Below are positions 41,513 through 49,504 of a stretch of 64,000 bases of DNA, piece after piece (the stretch's first letter is position 1; every line of letters begins with the position of its first letter). The notes below the pieces were generated by a model. It searched no databases. It was given only the letters and a program-made list of their open reading frames with translations, and was not told where the DNA came from. The position numbers were made by a program, and so were the translations under genes. Source of the stretch: JBBRHQ01 sp963781345 (GTDB taxonomy: Bacteria > Actinomycetota > Thermoleophilia > Solirubrobacterales > 70-9); the NCBI GenBank assembly GCA_963781345.1, contig CAWAFQ010000005.1, positions 348,496 through 412,495 of the forward strand, given 5' to 3'.

Positions 41513-42780
41513 TCTGGGGCGATTCTTTCAGGGGCGCCGTAGGGATGCAAAGAATTGGGTAGCGTGAAACTGCCGTCGCGCTCCTGCCGGTTCTCGATCA
41601 GCGCGATCAGGGTGCGTCCCACGGCAACCGCGGTGCCGTTGAGTGTGTGGGGGTGAACGGGCGCCTCGCCCTCGGCCGGGCGGTACCGACAATTGAGTCT
41701 GCGGGCCTGGTAGTCGGTCGTGTTCGAGCAGGAGGTCAGCTCCCGGTAGCGGTCCTGGCTCGGTATCCAGGCCTCGCAGTCGTACTTCTTTGCGGCGGAC
41801 GCGCCGAGGTCGCCGACGGCGACGCTTACGACCCGGTAGGGCAGCTCGAGCTCGGAGAGGATCCGCTCCTCGATCGCCAGCAGGCGCTCGTGCTCGTCGC
41901 CCGAGGCCCCCGGCTCGACGAACGAGAACATCTCGACCTTGTCGAACTGGTGGACGCGGAAGATCCCCCGGGTGTCCCTGCCGGCGGCACCGGCCTCGCG
42001 CCGGAAGCAGGGCGAGAACCCCGCGTAGCGCAGCGGCAATGTCCCCGGGTCGAGTATCCGGTCGCCGTGAAGCGCGGCCAGCGGCACCTCGGAGGTGCCG
42101 ACGAGGAAGAGCTCGTCACGGGGAACCTCGTAGATCATCTCCCGCTCGCCGGGGAAGAAGCCGGTCCCGAACAGGGCTTCCTCCCTGACCAGCGCCGGGG
42201 GTACCACGGGCTCGTGCCCCTCGGCGCGCAGCAGCTCCATCGCGTAGCGGACCAGGGCCAGCTCGACCATCACCAGGTCGCCCATCAGGTAGGTGAAGCG
42301 CGAGCCCGAGACCCGGGCTGCGGACTCCATGTCGATCAGCCCGAGGGCGGTGCCGATCTCGAGATGATCGCGCGGCTCGAAGTCGAACGCGGGGCGCTCT
42401 CCGACCTCGCGCAAGACGGCCGCGTCCTCCTCGGTGAGGCCGTCGGGAGCCTCGGGGTCCGGGAGGTTCGGAAGCGTCGCCGCGAGCTCGTCGCGGGCGC
42501 TCTCGACCTCGGCCAGCTCGGCCTCGAGCTGCTTGATCCTGCCGGAGAGCTCGCGCATCTCGGCGATCCCATCTGCGGCGTCCCCCCCGGCGCGCTTGGT
42601 CTCGGCGATCGTCTCGGAGGCGGTGTTCCGCCGCGCCCTTCCGCTCTCGATCTCCGGCAGCAGCTCGCGGCGGCGCGCGTCGAGCCGCAGCAACTCGTCG
42701 AGGTCGTCGGCCACCCCCCGCCGGGCCAATGCCTCTCGGGCGGCCTCGGGATCGGAGCGGATCAGCTTCAGGTCGAGCAC
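41509..42780 (-). CDS. serS: Seryl-tRNA synthetase
   Basis: Charges tRNA-Ser. The N-terminal long coiled-coil arm is present (about residues 25-110: LARRGVADDLDELLRLDARRRELLPEIE...LSGRIKQLEAELAEVESARDEL). Class II motifs: motif 1 near VELALVRYAMELLRAEGHEPVVPPALVREE; motif 2 FSPCFRREAGAAGRDTRGIFRVHQFDKVEMF; motif 3 LNGTAVAVGRTLIALIENRQ. TSEVPLAALH and ELTSCSNTTDYQARRLNCRYR are the serine/ATP pocket. 423 residues, complete, no frameshift. Confidence 0.96.
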   Translation of the reverse strand: MLDLKLIRSDPEAAREALARRGVADDLDELLRLDARRRELLPEIESGRARRNTASETIAETKRAGGDAADGIAEMRELSGRIKQLEAELAEVESARDELAATLPNLPDPEAPDGLTEEDAAVLREVGERPAFDFEPRDHLEIGTALGLIDMESAARVSGSRFTYLMGDLVMVELALVRYAMELLRAEGHEPVVPPALVREEALFGTGFFPGEREMIYEVPRDELFLVGTSEVPLAALHGDRILDPGTLPLRYAGFSPCFRREAGAAGRDTRGIFRVHQFDKVEMFSFVEPGASGDEHERLLAIEERILSELELPYRVVSVAVGDLGASAAKKYDCEAWIPSQDRYRELTSCSNTTDYQARRLNCRYRPAEGEAPVHPHTLNGTAVAVGRTLIALIENRQERDGSFTLPNSLHPYGAPERIAPE

Positions 42781-42813
42781 GGCCGGGCCTCCTCCGGGGG
42801 CCGGGTGTAATCG

Positions 42814-42831
42814 CGCCGGCTATGGCCGGCG
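42814..42831 (-). terminator. GC hairpin between cytochrome c and serS
   Basis: CGCCGGC-TATG-GCCGGCG, a perfect 7-bp stem with a 4-nt loop, in the 58-nt gap after the cytochrome c stop. No U-tract follows; it could end or attenuate the upstream transcript before serS. Confidence 0.35.
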
Positions 42832-42838
42832 ATGCTCA

Positions 42839-43240
42839 TCAGGGCTTCGGCTCGCCGGGCTTCGGCGGTTCCGCCGCGTCCTGCCCGGCGTACTCGGCGA
42901 CGAAGCGCGCCACCTGCCTGGCCTCATCGCCGACGACGATGTTCTGAGGCATGATCGCCCCCGAGTAGCCGCCGTTGCGGATCGCGTAGAGGGAGGTGGC
43001 GACAGTCTCGGTGCGCTGGTTGAGGTTGGGCCCCTGGGTCCGCTCGCCGCGGTTGCCGGTGCCCTGCGAACCGGCGGCGCTGAGCGTGTGGCAACCCGAG
43101 CAGTGGGTGGCGAACAGGACCGCGCCGCCGTAGTTGGAGTCGTCCTTGGAGACCGAGATCCCCTCCTCGCCGAATCCGCAGGCAGCGAGGCCGAGGGCGG
43201 CGGCGGCGACGGCCAGGGCTGTGATCGGGACTGGGCGCAC
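42839..43240 (-). CDS. Monoheme cytochrome c lipoprotein
   Basis: GTG 43240 with TATGAT 9 nt upstream (leaderless type). A lipobox-like AACGFGEE follows a hydrophobic signal (ITALAVAAAALGLAAC), anchoring the protein outside the membrane. One heme site CSGCH (GGAVLFATHCSGCHTLSA). The axial methionine is probably in GYSGAIMPQN, followed by the C-terminal helix DEARQVARFVAEYAGQD of class I cytochromes. 133 aa. It likely carries electrons in respiration. The longer frame to 43672 is not used; it overlaps the divergent flavin reductase. Confidence 0.88.
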   Translation of the reverse strand: MRPVPITALAVAAAALGLAACGFGEEGISVSKDDSNYGGAVLFATHCSGCHTLSAAGSQGTGNRGERTQGPNLNQRTETVATSLYAIRNGGYSGAIMPQNIVVGDEARQVARFVAEYAGQDAAEPPKPGEPKP

Positions 43241-43274
43241 GACGCGGGCATCATATTGTCTGGCGCCGATCCCG

Positions 43275-43751
43275 ATGGCCCCGCCCGACCCCGCCCAATT
43301 CCGTGCCGCAATGGGCATGCTGCCGACCGGCGTGACCGTGGTCACCGCGTCCGGCGCCGACGCTCCCGCCGGGGCCACGGCCAACGCGGTCTGCTCGCTA
43401 TCGCTCGAGCCGATGCTGATGCTGGCCTGCCTCGACCGTGGCTCGCGCACCCTGCTCGCGGTGCAGGCGGCGAACCACTTCGGGGTAAACGTCCTCGGCG
43501 CCGGCCAGGAGTCGGTGGCGCGCGCCTTCAGTTCGAAGGCGCCGGTCGCCGACAAATGGGACGGAATCGAGTGGAGCCATCGAGACGGACTGCCGGCGAT
43601 CGCCGGGGCGATCGCCTTCGTCGGCTGCGAGTTGCGGGACGTGATCGCCGGGGGCGACCACGTGATCGTCACCGGCGAGGTCGGCCACGTCGAGGCCGGC
43701 GACGGCGAGCCGCTGATCTTCCACCGCGGTTCCTACCGCCCCCTGGAATAA
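43275..43751 (+). CDS. Flavin reductase-like protein
   Basis: The FMN-binding split-barrel of flavin reductase-like proteins: FRAAMGMLPTGVTVVTA, GATANAVCSLSLEPMLMLACLDRGSRT, HFGVNVLGAGQESVARAFSS, GAIAFVGCELRDVIAGGDHVIVTGEVGHVE and PLIFHRGSYRPL. It supplies reduced flavin to a partner oxygenase, none of which is adjacent. Start ATG 43275 begins the family pattern ('DP..FR.AMG.LPTGVTVVT'). Its promoter overlaps that of the cytochrome c gene, facing the other way. Confidence 0.9.
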   Translation: MAPPDPAQFRAAMGMLPTGVTVVTASGADAPAGATANAVCSLSLEPMLMLACLDRGSRTLLAVQAANHFGVNVLGAGQESVARAFSSKAPVADKWDGIEWSHRDGLPAIAGAIAFVGCELRDVIAGGDHVIVTGEVGHVEAGDGEPLIFHRGSYRPLE

Positions 43752-44006
43752 CTGCGCCGCCTCCTCCGCTCCGCCTGAACAACTGCGCCGCACGTCCTCC
43801 GCTCCCGCGAGGCCCGACACTCAGAGTCAAATGATGCTGTCGGGCCTCGCTCCCGCGTCCGGGCGTGCGGCGGTATCGGGCGGGATGCCCGTAACGCCAG
43901 CCTGCCCGCGGCCAAGCCGCCCCCGGACGCGGAGCGAGAGCCCGCTGATGACCGGTGATTCTGGGTGCGGGCTCTCGCGTAGCGGAGGAGGCGGCGCGTT
44001 GTTGTT
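43752..44006. repeat. Hairpin-rich repeat element, copy B (inverted)
   Basis: A 244-bp unit with perfect 17-bp inverted ends (43754-43770 and 43981-43997). It has three internal hairpins, including 43807-43819 with 43838-43850 (13 bp) and 43934-43945 with 43967-43978 (12 bp). It again fills the gap between the stops of two convergent genes (TAA 43751, TAG 44007). It is oriented opposite to copy A. Confidence 0.75.
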
Positions 44007-44441
44007 CTAGAAGTGGCCGCTGGTGCCCGCGGCCCGCAGCGCCAGGAAGAAGATGACGCCGCAGCTGACGGCCATGATCCCCATCTCGCGGCGGACGATG
44101 GCGAGGGCGAGGGCGCGCTGGCGTTGCTCGGGAAGGGATTCGAAGTCGAGGCCGCCCAGCTCCTGGTTCGCCGCCCCGGCGCGAGCGCCCTCGGCCAGCA
44201 GGGAGACCGGCAGCGGCAGAATGCCGTAGAGGTAGTGGAGGTCGTCGGGCGGCTTGTGCCCGGTGAGGACGAGCAGGGCGCCCAGCATCACCTGGATGAA
44301 GACGGCGACCTGGGCCGCGCGCAGCAGATACCAGAAGGGGACCGAGGCCTGGTCGCGGAGCCAGCAGACCCCTCCGAGAAGGCCGGCAGCGAGGTTGAGA
44401 GCGAGCACGCTGACGCCGACGATGAGATGCAGCTCGGCCAT
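44007..44441 (-). CDS. Four-helix membrane protein, unknown function
   Basis: 144 residues with four predicted membrane helices: LIVGVSVLALNLAAGLLGGVCWL, LLRAAQVAVFIQVMLGALLVLTG, LYGILPLPVSLLAEGA and MGIMAVSCGVIFFLALRA. A short charged loop (DFESLPEQRQRALALAIVRREM) separates the last two. It sits divergently upstream of the nuo operon, and a role near respiration is possible only by position. I recognise no family motif. Confidence 0.7.
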   Translation of the reverse strand: MAELHLIVGVSVLALNLAAGLLGGVCWLRDQASVPFWYLLRAAQVAVFIQVMLGALLVLTGHKPPDDLHYLYGILPLPVSLLAEGARAGAANQELGGLDFESLPEQRQRALALAIVRREMGIMAVSCGVIFFLALRAAGTSGHF

Positions 44442-44469
44442 TCCGTTATATCCGCCCGAAAGAGTCGGG

Positions 44470-44491
44470 ATTCCGCTTACTGATGCGGAAT
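44470..44491. promoter_or_regulatory. Dyad ATTCCGC-N8-GCGGAAT upstream of nuoA
   Basis: Perfect 7-bp inverted repeat separated by 8 nt (TTACTGAT) in the 80-nt divergent region before nuoA. Its size fits a dimeric repressor/activator site. It overlaps the likely -35 area of the nuo promoter. Confidence 0.4.
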
Positions 44492-44521
44492 ATCACTATG
44501 TAGCAAGTTGCCACAAAGTCG

Positions 44522-44917
44522 GTGTATAACAGTCGCGCGTTGCTTCGGAGCTACTTCCCGATCCTTGTCTTTGGCGCTCTGGGCCTCATCGTGGGAGGCG
44601 CGTTCACAATGCTCAACCACGTCGTCGGAGCGAAGCGGCCGAAGAAGAAGACCGAGGCGACCGAGCGCCAGACCGACCCCTATGAGTGCGGGCTCCCCTC
44701 TGAGGTCTCGAAGACGTTCCGCTTCGGGGTCAGCTTCTACCTGGTGGCGATGCTGTTCATCCTCTTCGACATCGAGGTCGTCTTCCTCTACCCGGTGGGG
44801 GTGATCCTCAAGGGGGCAGACAGCGTCTTCGTCCTCGGCGAGGTGATCGTCTTCGTCGTGCTGCTGTTCGTGGCGCTGGCCTACGTCTGGCGCAAGGGAG
44901 CGCTGGATTGGAGGTAG
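44522..44917 (+). CDS. nuoA: NADH-quinone oxidoreductase subunit A
   Basis: First gene of the complex I operon. Three helices: SYFPILVFGALGLIVGGAF, VSFYLVAMLFILFDIEVVFLYPV and VLGEVIVFVVLLFVALAYVW. Family signatures YECG(LP) and FDIEVVFLYP are present. GTG 44522 gives the family length (131 aa); TTG 44540 is an alternative. It overlaps nuoB by 10 nt. Membrane-arm subunit at the junction with the peripheral arm. Confidence 0.93.
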   Translation: MYNSRALLRSYFPILVFGALGLIVGGAFTMLNHVVGAKRPKKKTEATERQTDPYECGLPSEVSKTFRFGVSFYLVAMLFILFDIEVVFLYPVGVILKGADSVFVLGEVIVFVVLLFVALAYVWRKGALDWR

Positions 44918-45618
44918 AGCGGCGCAAGATCCGCGCTCTGGCGCCGCTGGAGCAGCCGAGCTCCCCCGATGAGTTGCGGGCGCGGCAGCTGCGGGCCCGC
45001 GACATGCTCCGGGGCTCGATCGATCCGGAGGACCTCGAGGCCTACGTCGAGGACAGGGTGGCGACCACCTCGCTGGAGAAGATCCAGAGCTGGGCCCGCG
45101 CGAACTCGGTCTTCCCGATGACCTTCGGGCTCGCCTGCTGCGCGATGGAGATGATCTCGGTGGTCACGGCCCGCACCGACCTCGCCCGCTTCGGGGCCGA
45201 GGCGCTGCGGGCCTCGCCACGCCAGGCGGACCTGATCATCCTCTCGGGGCGCACCTCGATCAAGATGGCGCCGATCATCCGCCGGCTCTACGACCAGATG
45301 CTGGAGCCGAAATGGGCGATCTCGATGGGCGCCTGCTCCTCCAGCGGCGGCATGTTCTCCAACTATGCGGTTGTCCAGGGCGCCGACAAGTTCATGCCGG
45401 TGGACGTCCACGTTCCCGGCTGCCCCCCGCGTCCCGAGGCGCTGCTGTACGGGTTCAACAAGCTCCAGCGCAAGATCCTCGGCAACCCCGACCCGGGCTG
45501 GCGCCGCCGATACAACGCCGAGGGCACGGAGGAATGGGCGCGCGGAGGGGTCGCAAGCAGGCCCAGCCCCGAGGCGCTCGAGGCCTACGCGGCCGCGAGG
45601 GGGACGGTCGGTGCCTGA
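44908..45618 (+). CDS. nuoB: NADH-quinone oxidoreductase subunit B
   Basis: Holds the terminal iron-sulfur cluster N2 that reduces quinone. Cysteine motifs: GLACCAMEM (tandem CC), GACSSSGG and VHVPGCPPRPEALLYG. The TTG start overlaps nuoA; the N-terminal 45 residues are an extension before 'SLEKIQSWARANSVFPMTFG'. The C-terminus adds a charged tail (RRRYNAEGTEEWARGG). Overlaps nuoC by 8 nt. Confidence 0.95.
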   Translation: MEVERRKIRALAPLEQPSSPDELRARQLRARDMLRGSIDPEDLEAYVEDRVATTSLEKIQSWARANSVFPMTFGLACCAMEMISVVTARTDLARFGAEALRASPRQADLIILSGRTSIKMAPIIRRLYDQMLEPKWAISMGACSSSGGMFSNYAVVQGADKFMPVDVHVPGCPPRPEALLYGFNKLQRKILGNPDPGWRRRYNAEGTEEWARGGVASRPSPEALEAYAAARGTVGA

Positions 45619-46135
45619 CGCTCCCGGCCTAGAGATGATCCGCTCCGAGATCAACGACCACCACCCCGGCGCGATCCTCGAGACCAGCTTCGACCACGGG
45701 CAGGCGGCGCTGATCGCCGACCCCGGGCAGATCGTCGAGGTCCTGGGCTGGCTCCGCGATACGCCCGGCCAGGAATACACCTTCCTCTCCAGCGTCCACG
45801 CGGCCGACTACCTCCCGGCCGAGCCCCGCTTCGGGGTCCACTACGAGCTTCTCAACCGCGACAGGGTCGAGCGCATCCGGGTCCGTGCGGCGCTGGCAGA
45901 CCCTGGGGGAGGGGCGCTTCCGGAGATCGACTCCTGCGTCGAGCTGTTCCCGACCGCGGATTTTGGAGAGCGCGAGGCCTACGACTTCTTCGGGATCGTC
46001 TTCCGCGGCCACCCCGACCTGCGTCGGATCCTGATGCCCGAGGACTACGTCGGCTGGCCGCAGCGGCGCGACTTCCCGGTCGGCGGCGAGCCGGTCATAT
46101 TCACCCACAATGAGCCGGGGGCGCCAGTTCAGTGA
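45611..46135 (+). CDS. nuoC: NADH-quinone oxidoreductase subunit C
   Basis: 30-kDa subunit of the peripheral arm. Signature: ERIRVRAAL...IDSCVELFPTADFGEREAYDFFGIVFRGHPDLRRILMPEDYVGWPQRRDFPVGGE, with the 'ERE.YD.FGI.F.GHPDLRRIL.P' block. GTG 45611 within the end of nuoB gives 174 aa. Separate from nuoD (not fused), overlapping it by GTGA. Confidence 0.95.
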   Translation: MPDAPGLEMIRSEINDHHPGAILETSFDHGQAALIADPGQIVEVLGWLRDTPGQEYTFLSSVHAADYLPAEPRFGVHYELLNRDRVERIRVRAALADPGGGALPEIDSCVELFPTADFGEREAYDFFGIVFRGHPDLRRILMPEDYVGWPQRRDFPVGGEPVIFTHNEPGAPVQ

Positions 46136-47370
46136 GCACCCTGGAGGCCGCCGCGGCGGAGGTCGAGGGATCGGTACCGGGGGCGAGCGTCTCGCTCGAG
46201 CCCGAGACCGAGCTGATGACGATCAACATGGGCCCGCACCACCCCGCCACCCACGGGGTGCTGAGGCTGATGGTCGAGCTCGAGGGCGAGGTGGTCCGCG
46301 ACCTGCGGCCGGTGATCGGCTACGTCCACACCGGGATCGAGAAGTCCTGCGAGGCGCACTCCTACTGGAAGGTGATCCCGTTCGTCGAGCGCATGGACTA
46401 CCTCTCCTACTTCTTCAACATGGAGGCCTTCTGCGGCGCAGTCGAGCGCATGATCGAGCTCGAGATACCCGACCGCGCCAAGTACCTGCGGGTGATCCAC
46501 ATGGAGCTCAACCGCCTCCACTCGCACCTCGTCTGGCTCGGCACCAGCGCCCTCGACGTCGGCGCGATCTCGATGCTCTGGTACGCCTTCCGCGAGCGCG
46601 ACACGATCCTCGACCTGTTCGAGATGTCCACCGGGCAGCGGATGCACACCCGCTACTTCCAGGTCGGCGGCGTGATCGAGGACATCCCGCTCGGCTTCGA
46701 ACAGAAGCTGCGCGAGTTCCTCGGCGAGATGCCGACCCGGGTCGACCAGTACGAGGCCCTGCTCGACCGCAACGAGATCTTCCTGCAGCGGACCAAGGGG
46801 GTCGGCACGGTCTCGCGCGAGCGCCTGCTCGAGCTGGGCGTGACCGGGCCGCTGCTGCGGGCCAGCGGCGAGCCCTGGGACCTGCGCAAGGTCTTCGACT
46901 ACCTCGCCTACCCCGACCTGGAGTTCGGGATCCCGGTCGGCACCGTCGGCGACTGCTACGACCGCTTCAGGGTGCGGATGGCGGAGATGCGGGAATCGGT
47001 GAGGATCATCGAGCAGGCCCTCGACGGGCTTCCCGAGGGCCCCCACATCGCCGACGACCGCAAGTACGTGCTGCCGCCGCGCTCGGAGCTCTCGACCTCG
47101 ATGGAGGCCCTGATCCACCACTTCAAGCTGGTCACCGAGGGCTACCGGGTGCCACCGGGCGAGATCTACCGCGCAATCGAGGGGCCCCGCGGCGAGCTGG
47201 GCTGCTACCTGCTGGCCGACGGCTCCTCGAAGCCGGCCAGGGTCCACTTCCGCGACCCCTCCTTCGTCAACCTCCAGGCGCTGCGCGACATGTCTGTCGG
47301 CGGCTACGTCGCCGACCTGATCACCAACCTTGCGATGCTCGACCCGATCCTCGGCGGAATCGACCGATGA
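46132..47370 (+). CDS. nuoD: NADH-quinone oxidoreductase subunit D
   Basis: 49-kDa subunit that forms the quinone site with NuoB. MTINMGPHHPATHGVLRLMVELEGE has the quinone-binding histidine; GYVHTGIEKSCEAHSYWKVIPFVERMDYLSYFFN and GERELE-like CYDRFRVRMAEMRESVRIIEQAL follow; the C-terminus YLLADGSSKPARVHFRDPSFVNLQAL...DPILGGIDR is complete. GTG start overlaps nuoC; ends in an ATGA overlap with nuoE. Confidence 0.96.
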   Translation: MSTLEAAAAEVEGSVPGASVSLEPETELMTINMGPHHPATHGVLRLMVELEGEVVRDLRPVIGYVHTGIEKSCEAHSYWKVIPFVERMDYLSYFFNMEAFCGAVERMIELEIPDRAKYLRVIHMELNRLHSHLVWLGTSALDVGAISMLWYAFRERDTILDLFEMSTGQRMHTRYFQVGGVIEDIPLGFEQKLREFLGEMPTRVDQYEALLDRNEIFLQRTKGVGTVSRERLLELGVTGPLLRASGEPWDLRKVFDYLAYPDLEFGIPVGTVGDCYDRFRVRMAEMRESVRIIEQALDGLPEGPHIADDRKYVLPPRSELSTSMEALIHHFKLVTEGYRVPPGEIYRAIEGPRGELGCYLLADGSSKPARVHFRDPSFVNLQALRDMSVGGYVADLITNLAMLDPILGGIDR

Positions 47371-48158
47371 GCGAGCCCGAGGTGCGCGACATCGCCACCC
47401 CGGGGACCGGGTCCGAGGACGTGGCCCCGGGCGCGGGCGGCCCCGGGCGCGGGCCCGAGGCGCCGCTGCGCCCCGACGGCAGCCCCGGCCTGCCGCTTGA
47501 CGCGGCGCTGGTGGACGGGAGATTCCCGGGCCGCGAGCCTGAGCGGGTGCCGGAGCTGCACGAGGTGGACTGCCCGCCGGAGCTTCGGCAGCGGATCGAG
47601 GAGCTGATGTCGCGCTACCCCGACCGCCACTCTGCCTCGATCCCGGCCCTGTGGGCGGTGCAGCGCCTCTACGGCTGGTGCACCCCGGAGGGGATCCGCC
47701 AGGCCGCCGCGGTGATGCGGGTCACCCCCGCCTACCTGGAGTCGGTTGCCAGCTTCTACGACCTGCTGCATACCGAGCCGGCGGGGAGCCAGCGGGTGCT
47801 CGTCTGCACCAACATCTCCTGCTGGATGCGCGGCGGCGACGAGCTGCTGGATGCGTTCTGCGAGGCGGGGGGATGCGACCGCGCCGGAGCCGGCCACGGC
47901 GGCTCGGTCTCGGCCGACGGCGAGATCTACGTCTCCGGATTCGAGTGCCTCGGAGCCTGCGACCTGGCCCCGATGGCCTCGATCAACGAGCGCTTCTTCG
48001 GCCCGCTCGAGGCCACCGACGCCGCCGCCGCGGTCGAGCAGCTGCGCTCGGGGACAGAGGTCCTGCCGCAGAAGGCGCTGGAGCGCCGCCCGCTCGCCGG
48101 CGGGCCGCAGGGCGACCCGGACCCGCGCGTGGCCGGGAAGAAGGGTCCGAACCAGTGA
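47367..48158 (+). CDS. nuoE: NADH-quinone oxidoreductase subunit E
   Basis: Thioredoxin-like 2Fe-2S subunit next to the FMN site. Cysteine ligands: CTNISCWMRGG (C-x4-C) and GFECLGACDLAP (C-x3-C). The first ~70 residues are a Gly/Pro-rich extension not needed for the fold; the family core starts at VDCPPELRQRIEELMSRYPDRHSASIPALWAVQ. GTGA overlap with nuoF. Confidence 0.94.
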   Translation: MSEPEVRDIATPGTGSEDVAPGAGGPGRGPEAPLRPDGSPGLPLDAALVDGRFPGREPERVPELHEVDCPPELRQRIEELMSRYPDRHSASIPALWAVQRLYGWCTPEGIRQAAAVMRVTPAYLESVASFYDLLHTEPAGSQRVLVCTNISCWMRGGDELLDAFCEAGGCDRAGAGHGGSVSADGEIYVSGFECLGACDLAPMASINERFFGPLEATDAAAAVEQLRSGTEVLPQKALERRPLAGGPQGDPDPRVAGKKGPNQ

Positions 48159-49504
48159 GCGCGACCGAGACCCGGATGCTGCTGCGGAACGCCGAGGAGC
48201 CCGGCCTCGACACGATCGAGGTCTACAAGCGGCACGGCGGCTACAGCGCCATGGAGATGGCCTACCGGGAGCTGGAGCCGGACGAGATCGTCAGCGAGCT
48301 TGAGGAATCGGGGCTCCGCGGACGCGGTGGCGCCGGCTTCTCGATGGGCAAGAAGGCCTCCTTCCTGCCACGCGGGGAGATGCAGAAGTACCTCTGCTGC
48401 AACGCTGACGAGTCCGAGCCCGGCGCCTTCAAGGACCGCGAGCTGATGCAGCGCAACCCCCACCAGCTGATCGAGGGGATCGCGATCGCCGCGCTCGCCG
48501 CCGGCGTCGGCCACGCCTTCATCTTCATCCGCGGCGAGTACGACCAGCAGGGCGACATCCTCGACGCCGCCGTCGCCGAGGCCTATGAGGCCGGCTACCT
48601 CGGCACGGACATCCTCGGTTCCCACCACGACCTCGAGCTTGTAGTCCACCGCGGCGCCGGCGCCTACATCTGCGGCGAGGAGACGGCGCTGCTCGACGCG
48701 CTCGAGGGCAAGCGGGGCAACCCGCGGCTGAAGCCCCCCTTTCCCGCGGTCGAGGGGCTATACGGCGGGCCGACGCTGATCAACAACGTCGAGACGCTCT
48801 CCAACGTCCCCCACATCGTCGCCAACGGCGCCGAGTGGTTCAAGGGCTTCGGCACCGAGCAGTCGCCGGGGACCAAGGTCGTCTCGGTCTCGGGCTGCGT
48901 CCAGCGGCCCGGCAACTACGAGGTCGAGCTCGGGATCCCGACCCGCGAGATCATCTTCGGCCTCGCCGGGGGTCCCGAGGAGGGGCACGAGGTCAAGGCC
49001 TTCTACCCGGGGGGCTCCTCCTCGCCGGTGCTCGAGAGCAGCGACCTCGACCTCCCCTACAGCTTCGAGGCGATGGCCGAGGCCGGCTCGATGCTGGGAT
49101 CGGGCTCGATCATCGTCGCCGACGACCGCATCTCGATCCCCCATATGGCGCTGCGGACGGCGCGCTTCTACCAGCATGAGTCGTGCGGCAAGTGCACGCC
49201 CTGCCGGGAGGGGACGAACTGGACGGTGAAGATGCTCGAGCGCGTCGCCCGCGGCGAGGCGACGCCGATGGACCTCGACATCGTCGCCTCCGTCCAGGAG
49301 AACATCATCGGCCACTGCCTCTGCGTCCTCGGCGACTCGATGGCGATGCCCGTCGGCGCCATGGTCCGCAAGTTCCGCGACGAGTTCGAAGATCTGATGA
49401 ACACCGCCGCCTCCTCCCAGGGAGCGTCAGCGACCGGTGATCCCAGCTCTGCTGGGATTCGTCCGGGGGCGGCAGGCCGCGCCAGCCCGAAGGTGGCGGC
49501 TTGA
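48155..49504 (+). CDS. nuoF: NADH-quinone oxidoreductase subunit F
   Basis: NADH- and FMN-binding subunit. FMN/NAD motifs: LRGRGGAGFSMGKKASFL, CCNADESEPGAFKDRELM, GAGAYICGEETALLDALEGKRGNPR. The 4Fe-4S (N3) ligands are in ESCGKCTPCREG plus the later Cys of IIGHCLCVLGDS. A ~35-residue Gly/Ala-rich C-terminal tail is extra. Overlaps nuoG by 4 nt. Confidence 0.95.
   Translation: MSATETRMLLRNAEEPGLDTIEVYKRHGGYSAMEMAYRELEPDEIVSELEESGLRGRGGAGFSMGKKASFLPRGEMQKYLCCNADESEPGAFKDRELMQRNPHQLIEGIAIAALAAGVGHAFIFIRGEYDQQGDILDAAVAEAYEAGYLGTDILGSHHDLELVVHRGAGAYICGEETALLDALEGKRGNPRLKPPFPAVEGLYGGPTLINNVETLSNVPHIVANGAEWFKGFGTEQSPGTKVVSVSGCVQRPGNYEVELGIPTREIIFGLAGGPEEGHEVKAFYPGGSSSPVLESSDLDLPYSFEAMAEAGSMLGSGSIIVADDRISIPHMALRTARFYQHESCGKCTPCREGTNWTVKMLERVARGEATPMDLDIVASVQENIIGHCLCVLGDSMAMPVGAMVRKFRDEFEDLMNTAASSQGASATGDPSSAGIRPGAAGRASPKVAA

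Noticed and set aside
40586..44006. CRISPR array or integron attC sites for the paired hairpin elements
   Set aside because: Only two copies, 3 kb apart and inverted, with no spacers, cas genes or integrase; structure differs from attC.
44508..44530. TTGCCA...TATAAC as the nuo promoter
   Set aside because: Spacer is only 11 bp and the -10 would overlap the nuoA start codons.
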